A program made the translations under genes and the position numbers. The notes below the pieces were generated by a model, which saw only the letters and a list, made by a program, of their open reading frames with translations, did no database searches and was not told the DNA's origin. 64,000 nucleotides of DNA. Source: Bathynomus jamesi. Its lineage: Eukaryota; Arthropoda; Malacostraca; Isopoda; Cirolanidae. The DNA lies in assembly GCA_023014485.1 (NCBI GenBank), contig JAJOZX010002356.1, positions 620,001 to 684,000 of the forward strand, in the 5' to 3' direction. Below are positions 1 to 9,484 of this stretch, one piece after another; position 1 is the first letter of the stretch, and each line of letters starts with the position of its first letter.

Positions 1-1912
1 TTCATTCCGAGTTCCTTACACGCATAAGCTAGTTGTTGAATACATTCACTCGAGGAAAAAATCATTAGGCAAAAGTTTGTGCACAAACACAAAACTACTC
101 GTACATAAGCACCATAATGAATTAATATAATTTTTTTGAAGAAAATTACTAATGGTACTATTCTGTTTCGTCTTTCGAATATTTTATTCTTTTTAGTGAC
201 GATAATAAAATTTCAAAAAAAAAAACCCGATTATTAGCAATTAGTAATTTTATGCATTTAGTTTTTAGGCGAATTTTTTTCTGAAACTGTATAATATAAA
301 AGCAGACCAATGAATTAATCTCAGTTGGAAAATAATTACTTCATTCTACGTGGTGTATGAAGCTCACTAAATTACATGAACAGGATAATGAAGTTATTTT
401 CACTCTGGAAATCGAATCGCCTCCATTGCCTATTCTTCTACGAGAATTCTACTATATAAGCCGGGTAGAACTCCTGCTTATCGTATTTTACAAATACGGT
501 CGGACTCGTGACACTATTAGTCGTAGTATCAAACAAAGTATCGAGATCAGGGTTCTCTGGAGGTCTCATCAGGCTCATCTCCTTCCGCAAGTTTTCCAAT
601 TATTACCTCCGCGACAAGCAAGTTCTGCTGTCCTTGGAATTAGTTTCTGCACCTTCGGGCCGCTTCCGCCGCGCTGGGAATCAAAGGAAAAGTTATTATT
701 AGATGATGTTTTCTGTGAACGGAAGACGGACATTAAAATATAACCGTCGTATATCCTATATATGAGCAATGGGTTGAGTGGTGGTGATGTTTTTAGGTTG
801 TGTAACCTCCTCCTTCGTAACGGTATAGGTCATATGATGGAGGGGACTTACAGTTTTACGTAGTATCGAATCATGAGTCGGTACATTATCTGAACGCGGA
901 GGACGGTGACCCATCACACTACAGTATTACCAAGATCTAATGTCGCTTAACTCGTAATAGACGGTGTTACGACACTGACCACGACGTAGCACGAGTGGAT
1001 TTGGGTCGTGGGGTTGAGTTATTTTAATTAATTTGGATAACGTTAATTTTCGGATCAAGAGTGTGGGTTAGTTAGAATAGGTGCGTCATAGTGCTAAACC
1101 TGATACCGAGCCAATTTTGATGTGGGCGGGTCGTCAGTCGTGTAGGTTGGTTGGGAAAGTGAAGAGTTGGGTGTGTTTTGGTTCAAGGGTAGATGGACCA
1201 GGAGGTGGGATAAATTCAGGTAAATTTGAGAATTCAGGATAGTTGGATTTTCGATCTCAGTGTTTCGGGTCGGTTTGGTCGGTTTTACAACAAAATTAGA
1301 TTATCAATGACACGTTGGGTTTGCAAAAATTGGGAATTTATAAATATAAAATATAGCAAAAATTTTGAAAATTAAGAACATGTTAGGTTATAAATTCCAA
1401 GTAGGCCTCGGGTAACTCGAAACAAAATACGTGACTTCCTGCACGAAAACATCCAGACAGGTCCCAAAAGTGTTCATACTGGAACATGTGACTATTTTGT
1501 GCAACCAATGGAGCATGAGAACATCAGTCACGTGATGCCATACCTCTCATCCACTCATATATTTGTAAATAGTCTTTGTGTTCAACTAGTACTCGAAATA
1601 AATATAAAAATTTAATACTGTCAAATAGGTAACAAGTTAATTAAATAATATACAACAGTTAGGAATTTGGAAAACTCATAAAATAGTGCATTTAAAGTTG
1701 TTTGTAAGTTTCAGGATTATGGTACAGAAACTCCTAAAAACATCCTGGCGGGAGACACAATCACAGATGGGAAGCGCGCGCGCACACAGAGAGGGAGAGG
1801 GAGGGAGAGACTGTCCATCAGAAGATGGTATTTGCCATGTCTTGTTATTATTTTATATTTCCACACAGACCGTGGAAAATGGGTGTCGTATGTGGAATTT
1901 GAATATGAAATG
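1..1912. other. Intergenic or intronic DNA with no recognised gene
   Basis: I find no coding region I can name here. A 128-codon open frame at 357-743 (+) has no family resemblance I recognise, and a 64-codon frame overlaps it on the other strand. A GC-richer stretch at about 770-1050 contains a short block (about 836-880) that resembles one at about 57200-57240. A purine-rich microsatellite lies at about 1773-1810. The rest is AT-rich and featureless to me. Confidence 0.5.
1773..1810. repeat. GC/GA-rich simple repeat
   Basis: A short run of alternating GC and CA dinucleotides passes into GAGAGG-type purine repeats. It is a microsatellite with no coding role visible. Confidence 0.7.
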
Positions 1913-1914
1913 TA

Positions 1915-3252
1915 CTAGGGGCACTCAATATATTTTGCCCCACCTTTTTTTCTTAGCTAAATAATAGGCCATGGGGCTGAAAAGTCTTTTGGGCCGTAAG
2001 TTTGAACTTTCTGCGCTTCACATAACCGGATTTTTCCAGTTTGAACCTCCCCTCCTTGTATAAAACCGCTTTTAAACGCCCTTGTATAAAACCGATGGTT
2101 AACGCAGTTTCAAAAATGGCGTCTGACAGTGATGTGCGTCGTAAACAGAGAGCTGTTATAGAGTTCTTAACCGCAGAGAAGGAAACGGTTGGAAATATTC
2201 ACAAACGTGTACAAAACGTTTACGGAGATGATGCTGTTGATCGAAGCACAGTTGGACGCTGGTTTAAACGTGCGAGATCATCGGAGAGAGGGAGAGCCAG
2301 CCTCGATGATGAGCCACGCAGCGGTCGCCCGGCATCGGCTGTGACATCTCACACTGTGCAACGTGCTAACAGCATCATTCGATAAAATCGGTGCGTCACG
2401 TACAAGGAGCTAGGAATTAGTGAAGGAAGTGTGAATACGATAATTCAGCAACTGGGATACTCAAAAGTGTGTTCACGGTTTGTTCCTCGCCAACTGACTG
2501 AAGATTACAAAGCCCAAAGAAAAGAAATTGCTTCAAAGTCGTTGGTTCGATACGAGACAGAAGGGGATGACTTCCTTTCACGAAATGTGACTGGGGATGA
2601 GACTTGGGTACACCACTTTGAACCTGAAACAAAATGCCAATCCATGGAGTGGCATCACGCAGACTCCCCACACACGAAAAAGTTCAAAATAACTCCCTCT
2701 GCAGGATAGGTTATGGCTACCATCTTCTGGGATGAAGAAAGGACAAACAATCAACTCAGAGGCATATATTGCTACCTTACAGAGACTCCAGAGACGTATA
2801 AAGCGAGTTCGACCGGAGAGAAAACTGGAAGACGTCCTTCTTTTGCACGATGATGCAAAACCACACAACAGTTTGCAAACAAGTGAGGCCATCACAAAAA
2901 TACGCTTGTCTGTGTTACCCCATCCTCCATACAGCCCGGATGTGGCACCTTCAGACTTCCATTTGTTTGGGCCAATGAAGGATGCTATTCGTGGAAGAAA
3001 GTGTCAGAGTGACGATGAGGTTGTTGAGGAGGCTAAGAAGTGGCTCCAGCGGAACCCAGCGGACTTTTACCAGCAAGGAATAAAGGCCCTTGTTTCGAGG
3101 TGGAGGAAAGCCGTAGAAAAGGATGGAGACTATGTGGAAAAAAAAAACTTGTAAAAAAGGCATGCAACTACTTGTGTACAAAATTTCTGGAACTTACAAG
3201 GAAACTTGGAAAGAAAAAAAAAAGTGGGGCAAAATGTAATGAGTGGCCCTCA
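1915..3252 (+). mobile_element. Mariner DNA transposon, full length but inactive
   Basis: The element is 1338 bp, the usual size for mariner, and is flanked on both sides by a TA target dinucleotide (1913-1914 and 3253-3254). The ends are imperfect inverted repeats: the left end reads CTAGGGGCACTCAATATA and the right end, read inward, TGAGGGCCACTCATTACA. Both continue into a shared TTTTGCCCCAC block. Between them lies one transposase frame on the plus strand. The transposase is broken (see next entry), so the copy cannot move by itself. Confidence 0.92.
2116..3154 (+). pseudogene. Mariner transposase, broken
   Basis: This would be the cut-and-paste DNA transposase that binds the inverted repeats and inserts at TA. 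The N-terminal helix-turn-helix region begins with MASDSDVRRKQRAV at the ATG at 2116. The catalytic DD34D residues can be seen in GDETWVHHF (about 2594), LLHDDAKPHN (about 2860) and YSPDVAPSDFHLF (about 2930), the last motif being the mariner signature. The frame has a TAA stop at about 2383 and another stop at about 2707. Just after FWD at about 2730, a stretch of roughly ten codons normally present in the family is missing, with a frame change. It is therefore a pseudogene. Family assignment is secure; the subfamily is not determined. Confidence 0.92.
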
Positions 3253-3254
3253 TA

Positions 3255-5476
3255 TAATGATTATGTTAAAATGGAATTTCACGATTTTCAAGGATTTACG
3301 AATTATTTAAAATGGAACAAAATTATCTGAATGTTAATATAAAAATTTCACAGAAATATTTTAAAATGGAATCAAACACCATAACTGTTACTACTGTGGA
3401 GGCGGCCAATCAAGTGTAGGACTGCAATTTTGAAAAAAGACCTTGTTCACCAGTCTCGTTTCTTGGGTCCTTAAGACAAGATCGCCGTTTGGTGTGAAGA
3501 AATGTTATTTGTGATGTAAAATTTATTTGATTTAAGGTTTCCTCCACGATCCATTGTTAAATTATGAATCCACGCTCGTTTTACCCACTCATTCAGTCAA
3601 CTGTCTTAATTAAAATAAATCAGTAAATAGTGATAATCATCGTCACTTTCCCCTTCCTCGCTCTGTTCAAAAAGATGTCGGCTGCAGGCTCCATGTCTCA
3701 GGTGAGAACCGGCCACTCTACCGGGTTATAGAGTACATAAATGAGGGCAAAATAAACATTAAGGATGAAAATAACGCAAAGTAAATATAAGTAAAAGGCA
3801 TTTCACGATATAGGGCCGAGTTTTACGATGAACTTTGGTCAGTAAATTCAAGTTAATTTTTCCCTAGGGCCGTCTTACGGAACATTTCCTTTCTGCCTTA
3901 CGCTTATTCTTGTCTCGCGATAGGCCCTACTCCTATTTTGTTAGGCCTGTTCTTGTCCCGGCCTTGGCCATATTCCCGTTTCCTTAGTCCTATTTGATTT
4001 CCGATCATAGCCTCTTTCCCTTTATTAATTAAATAACGTAAATGTAATTTAATTCATTGTGAACAAACGTAAAATTAATATTTAAACTTGGTTGTGTTTC
4101 ATTAAAAAAAGTTGAGGATATATTTTTAAACTGTTACCGTAACCAGTGTCACTTAGCTGAGGTTTCAGGGAAAAATAATACGAAGGAAAACAACAACTAA
4201 TGGGTTCTTCGTGTAATAATAATATCATGCATTAATACGTTAACACCCACCCACCCACGAACGGTTCAATGGAACAGCCACACCGACTACCAGAGGTTAC
4301 CTGAACAGCCATCACAAACCAACAACAACATCGGGGTCGGACGTCACCCCTGGAGAAACCCGCATTCAATAGACAAACAAGACACGCGTACTCGAACACT
4401 CATAAGTCTATTGAAGTACAAGCTTTAAAAATGGAGAGCTGAAACAAAATTTATTATTTTATGATCTAAAACCCATCCCCCTCACTAAAAGGTTTTCGGG
4501 CACGCTCTTTATGTTTTCACTATGAAACCGTGACAAAAAAGAAAAATAAGAAATCCTACGATACATGCAAATATAAACCCTTATCTTTTTACCACAATCG
4601 TCGAGACCATTTGAAATTCAAGATAGAAAGTAATGCATAGTTCCTGGTACTTAGTGACTTTCGAGATTACGCATCAAGAGATCCGTCTGTGACACTAAAT
4701 ACCCACAACCCACAATACTTTTTGTGGTATTGTGCCTTCTAGAGTTAGGAATTGGATAAAATAAACTGTTTAAGATGCGCGATCTTGTGGATTTAACTTA
4801 ATGCAGAAGAAAAATTCACACGCAAGCAAGAACGACTAGCATAATGAACAAAATGAGTTTTAAGTGAATTTGTTGTTGTCAAAAACCAAACACAAATTTA
4901 TTTTCAAAATAAAGATTACATCCCTGAAACGTATCATCATCCTGCAGAGCCTACACTTCAGCTCTGCTGCGAGCTCGCACCTTACCTTGTTGGGGCTAAT
5001 GAATCTAGACTCCTAGAAAAATATATCCTTTGCCCCCAATGTTTTCTCTTACTGCCACCTCCGAATTCTAACATCACCGATGGGGATAGTGGTGGATGTG
5101 TCGGGTAGAATTAGAGAGCTTTTCACAGGACAAATGATTTCGTACTTTTTCTAAATTTTCATTAAGTTAAAGACTTCAGATGCTTTATACGTTTCTTGAA
5201 GCGTGTGAATAAAATGATATTATAGTTTAAAATAACACCATATTTAAATTATTCAGAATAAATGTATTTGGAGCAGAGTAGAAGTACTTTGTGGCTTTTC
5301 CGTTATTATTAAAGTGAATGTAACAAAGCGGGTATTCTTTACCTATTCTTCTTATACTTCACATAACTAAACTCAACAGTTTTATTTATTCATTTTAGAT
5401 CACCTCTGAAAACATATGAGAAATTGAGTGTAATTCTACATTATGGTATATTCAAAATTTACTAAAAAAGGCTTAC
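3255..5476. other. AT-rich DNA, probably intron of the PARP12-like gene
   Basis: A splice donor at 5477/5476 on the minus strand starts an intron that must run leftward through this region. I searched the minus strand by eye for the rest of a PARP catalytic domain and did not find it. A few C-rich tracts (for example about 4248-4330) show no coding signal. I see no repeats or RNA genes that I can support. Confidence 0.5.
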
Positions 5477-5716
5477 CTGTTATAGAAGTAAGCTCCGTTC
5501 CCATACCATCTGACAATATCTTCTTGAAACTGTCGCCAATCAAGATTATCTCTGCATATATCCGCTAAAAATTGATCGTCGATTCCATGAAAAAGTTTTT
5601 GAACGTTCAAACAACTGTCGCCATATTTTCTCTCAATTTCAGATTCTTTATTTTTGAACTGCTTCCACAATTGTATATTTTGAACCCTAGATATACCGAT
5701 AATGTTGCTCATAGGG
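5477..5716 (-). CDS. PARP catalytic domain, N-terminal half (last visible part of the exon)
   Basis: The frame contains SRVQNIQLWKQF, then KLFHGIDDQFLADIC and YGNGAYFYNR. These match the start of the ADP-ribosyltransferase fold: the His of the H-Y-E triad lies in LFHG and the Tyr in GAYF. The coding sequence stops at a canonical donor, so the third triad position lies in an exon I cannot find. Whether the enzyme would make mono-ADP-ribose therefore cannot be read here. The preceding segment, with the typical WESM and SSEYKDI strings, is in another frame between 5716 and about 5820 because of single-base breaks. Confidence 0.85.
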
Positions 5717-8709
5717 AAGTCAGTTGAATTATCTGACGAATATCTTTGTATTCACTGCTTTCGTTATCCAGTTTGACGAGTCTGTACGGAGCACTGTCGT
5801 CCATGCTTTCCCAGTTTGCGGGAGCTCAAATTTCTTTACCGATAGCTGACCTTTCGTCGGAAATGGTGCAGGTCTTCTTCTAATCTTTCTCATCATCAAT
5901 GTCTTCTTATTTTCTTGAGTCATCTTCGAGAAATCTAATTTGTACTCGGAATTATTCGTAGCGATGTTAAAAATCGAAGTGGGGTCTTCTTGATAAACCT
6001 TTTCAATTGACTGAGAAAAATCACTGCTCCCTCCAAACAATTCCCATTTTCCGTTACCAGCGTCAAAATACCAGTTAAATGTAGTGTTATATCTATTGTT
6101 ACAAACAGCAGAAGAAGCTGTTGTTAGATGTCTGATGGAATAAACTTTCTCTGAACTTTTACAATCGATAGTCATTCGGCGAAAATCTACCTTAATGTTT
6201 TCATTGCCAAGCAAACTAAAAAGTTCTTTCATTTTGTCGTCAACTTTGTCTCGATCTAATTTGGGAAGAATAGTTTCATCGCAGGTGACATCCCTGAAAT
6301 TACTTTCTAAAATTTCTGAATGGGTCTTGTGGAAGTTATACCATTTATCATCATTACCAAACTGCCAATGATAAGTACTTTTGGCATGAAGATATTTGCA
6401 ACCTTTTTGGAAGTACGCACACTTTCCAAAAAGGTTCATATAACATATTAATGGTGTATCTACATTTCCGCGAAACTCCCACGAACACACGGTACCTTTG
6501 GCTTTGGCTTCTGAAGGTTTCTCATCTCTCTTCTTCCTGTTTTCTTTCTTATCGTCTTCCTCAGTTTGCAATTTTTTTCCCGATTATCTTCATTTATTTC
6601 CTTCAGCTCCTTTCCGACTTCATTTTCCTTAGAAGCAGAAGTACTACGATCTTCATTACCTTCAAATTTGTGAAAGCAGTTGGGTCTGCTACTTATAATT
6701 TTCAAAAGGTCTCTGGGACTTTCATTCATACATATTCCAAATTTCTCTAAAACAGCTTTGCATCTAGGATCACGAACGTTATGGTTATATGGACAGCTGG
6801 CACCACTAGAACAATCACCAAGTGTTTTGACGTAAGAGTAGCAAATGTGTAAGTCATTACACTGGTTCCCAATTTCACAATTCTGCTGATGGTACTGGTA
6901 ACAAATTTTCGGAACTATTGTCCCACTGAATACTTTCTCCATAAGCTTATGTAAAATGTTCAGTGGAATTTGGTCAATGTGAAAGTTGCGCAAAATAAAA
7001 TCATTGTGATTACTTTTCCAGGAATGGCCGAACGGGCAGTTCTCTTTATGGCAAGTACCTACGACGTAATCACTACATATATGGAAAAAGAAACAACATG
7101 GTTTTATGCACCCGGATGGCCCTAAATGATATTCACATATTTTGACAGCCGGACATAGTTCGACCATAACTTTTTTATTCGATTTGTCTTCAAGCGTTGA
7201 AAAAATTTTGGACTTATCTTTAATCACTTTCAAAACATCATAATAATTTCTATCCAAGAGTTTGGAGAGTTTTTCAACATCTGTGACAAATCCAGAAAAG
7301 CTGACCAATTCTTTTATAAGAAGATGCACGTCCACCAAGGGTACTTTAGAACTTCCTTCCACATGGTACTGGTAACAAATTTTCGGAACTATTGTCCCAC
7401 TGAATACTTTCTCCATAAGCTTATGTAAAATGTTCAGTGGAATTTGGTCAATGTGAAAGTTGCGCAAAATAAAATCATTGTGATTACTTTTCCAGGAATG
7501 GCCGAACGGGCAGTTCTCTTTATGGCAAGTACCTACGACGTAATCACTACATATATGGATAAAGAAACAACATGGTTTTATGCACCCGGATGGCCCTAAA
7601 TGATATTCACATATTTTGACAGCCGGACATAGTTCAACCATAACTTTTTTATTCGATTTGTCTTCAAGCGTTGAAAAAATTTTGGACTTATCTTTAATCA
7701 CTTTCAAAACATCATCATAATTTCTATCCAAGAGTTTGGAGAGTTTTTCAACATCTGTGAAAAATCCAGAAAAGCTGACCAATTCTTTTATAAGAAGATG
7801 CACGTCCACCAAGGGTACTTTTGAACTTCCTTCCACATGGTACTGGTAACAAATTTTCGGAACTATTGTCCCACTGAATACTTTCTCCATAAGCTTATGT
7901 AAAATGTTCAGTGGAATTTGGTCAATGTGAAAGTTGCGCAAAATAAAATCATTGTGATTACTTTTCCAGGAATGGCCGAACGGGCAGTTCTCTTTATGGC
8001 AAGTACCTACGACGTAATCACTACATATATGGATAAAGAAACAACATGGTTTTATGCACCCGGATGGCCCTAAATGATATTCACATATTTTGACAGCCGG
8101 ACATAGTTCAACCATAACTTTTTTATTCGATTTGTCTTCAAGCGTTGAAAAAATTTTGGACTTATCTTTAATCACTTTCAAAACATCATCATAATTTCTA
8201 TCCAAGAGTTTGGAGAGTTTTTCAACATCTGTGACAAATCCAGAAAAGCTGACCAATTCTTTTATAAGAAGATGCACGTCCACCAAGGGTACTTTTGAAC
8301 TTCCTTCCACTCTCTTCTTTGAAGAAGGCTCAGGGGCAAAAGGCAAGAGAGGTGATGGATGATGGATGATGGACGGTGAGGGATGAAACTGATACTTGAC
8401 ATACGATGCTGCGTCTTGTGTGACAGGCATGTTCGGCGCAGACATACCTCGTCCTCGATAACGCTGTTGTATAGGGAAATGTTGCCGAGGGTTAGGCTGA
8501 TGTGGATTAAATTGCCTAGTGCCAACCACAGCTTCCTCATATGACGGAGGGAAGTTTCGAGTAGGTCTGCATTGTCCTGATACTGATCGGTTCTGGTTGG
8601 GTTGTTGACCTTTCCCTGTTCCTCTCTGGCCCGGACCCCAGCAACCCCCTCTCGCTGGTTGACCACTCTTTTTGGCATTCAAATTTGTGAGCGAGTGACT
8701 TCTCTCGTT
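5477..8709 (-). CDS. PARP12/ZAP-like CCCH zinc-finger, WWE and PARP protein, main exon
   Basis: This large exon encodes most of a mono-ADP-ribosyltransferase of the PARP12/ZC3HAV1 type. Relatives bind RNA through CCCH fingers and PAR through WWE domains, and ZAP is a vertebrate antiviral factor. In order: a Gln/Pro-rich leader, three near-identical 158-residue modules, CCCH fingers 3 and 4 (C-x7-C-x5-C-x3-H and C-x9-C-x5-C-x3-H), a charged linker, a fifth finger, two WWE domains and the PARP catalytic start. There is no upstream ATG; the frame opens through an acceptor (TTTTGTTTTAG) at 8710-8720 in phase 0, so it is an internal exon. The exon ends at donor GTAAGC (5476-5471). Three single-base frame breaks occur at a T7 run (6572-6578), GGG (5820-5822) and GGG (5714-5716); each looks like one missing base. 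Either the gene is decaying or these are assembly indels. Family assignment is strong; antiviral function is inference. Confidence 0.87.
5729..6571 (-). CDS. Fifth CCCH finger and tandem WWE domains of the PARP12-like protein
   Basis: A finger of the form C-x7-C-x6-C-x3-H (CYMNLFGKC to CKYLH) is followed by two WWE domains. The first has YHWQFGNDDKWYNF and ends near KVDFRRMTI. The second has FNWYFDAGNGKWELF and ends near YKLDFSKMT. This order (finger 5, WWE1, WWE2) is the central domain of ZAP and PARP12, which binds poly(ADP-ribose). The segment is one base out of frame with the zinc-finger segment upstream; the shift maps to the T7 run at 6572-6578, where an eighth T would join the frames. 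Confidence 0.88.
   Translation of the reverse strand: MQTEEDDKKENRKKRDEKPSEAKAKGTVCSWEFRGNVDTPLICYMNLFGKCAYFQKGCKYLHAKSTYHWQFGNDDKWYNFHKTHSEILESNFRDVTCDETILPKLDRDKVDDKMKELFSLLGNENIKVDFRRMTIDCKSSEKVYSIRHLTTASSAVCNNRYNTTFNWYFDAGNGKWELFGGSSDFSQSIEKVYQEDPTSIFNIATNNSEYKLDFSKMTQENKKTLMMRKIRRRPAPFPTKGQLSVKKFELPQTGKAWTTVLRTDSSNWITKAVNTKIFVR
6891..8312 (-). repeat. Three tandem 474-bp copies of the N-terminal zinc-finger module
   Basis: Module copies lie at 7839-8312, 7365-7838 and 6891-7364 (protein order), each exactly 474 bp or 158 codons. Each encodes a winged-helix-like stretch, then C-x8-C-x4-C-x3-H and C-x7-C-x4-C-x3-H fingers, and runs to the first Cys of finger 3. Only the third copy continues into a complete finger 3. 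I see about five substitutions among the copies, several of them amino-acid changing (an Ile to Phe and an Asp to Tyr in the third copy, a Val to Phe in the second). With this array the protein would carry nine CCCH fingers. Confidence 0.95.
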
Positions 8710-9292
8710 CTAAAACAAAACATTTATTGTTATTTACTTATTCTCTACACCAGCAATAGGTGTTACTAACAGAAACAAACTGAGGAAGGTGAAAGACGTG
8801 TCAAACCATAATAACTAAAAATCCGCTCAAGCTGGTGAGCAAAACCGACATTTTCACTGGCCTTTAACATTTAAGTCAGAGTTTTGATTCTTACTTTCAA
8901 TTTTCGCTTCAACAACGAAATTTAATTCAAACTTTGACATTGATTTCTCAAATTTTCCTTTAAATATGACGAATAAATTTGGAACCGAATTACTACGTCA
9001 GTTTTGAACTCTTAACTTTAAAGTTTAATTTTTAATTTCGTTTTTGGTGTTTAAATTTATTTGATCGAAAGTGAAAACTCGGTCAAAATCGAAAAGTAAA
9101 AAATCAAACGTTAAAGTTTAAATTTCAACACAAACTGTAACTGAAATTTACAAATTGGCTCCTATAAAGTTGCAGTTTCTACACCAAAAGTAAAGTTTGA
9201 ATAACGAGAAATATTTTAAATATTTTCAATATTTAAATTTTTTTTTAAATTTCTTCTTAAGCGTAGGTTCCTGAAATGTAAAAATTAAAGTA
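8710..9292. other. AT-rich intron segment upstream of the main exon
   Basis: This is the start of the duplicated intron and recurs at about 25144-25731 and 44744-45331. It is rich in short A/T words with no coding signal. The acceptor of the downstream exon is at its low-coordinate end. The ATA at 9293-9295 is the unoccupied insertion site of the CACTG transposon seen in units 2 and 3. Confidence 0.7.
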
Positions 9293-9484
9293 ATATGTTT
9301 CGAAATTCATATACAGTACTTTACTCCCGAGCGCTCCAGCATTAAAATAATTCTTATCCAAAAATGCGCTTACAAAACCAAGTCCATAAACGCGAGGTCA
9401 AAACGCTTTTTGTACTAATTTTATAATAAAAATAGATATATTTTAATGGGTTACCCGAAGTCCTCCTCGGCTGATTTTTTTTCC

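Noticed and set aside
357..743. Possible small gene of 128 codons
   Set aside because: There is no recognisable family, no splice or promoter context, and an overlapping antisense frame. Not supportable as a gene.
2578..2895. Minus-strand frame of 105 codons
   Set aside because: It is the shadow of the mariner transposase on the other strand.
8262..8678. ATG-initiated frame MPKRVVNQ at the start of the PARP12-like exon
   Set aside because: It is out of frame with the zinc-finger array. The real frame is entered from an upstream exon through the acceptor at 8710.
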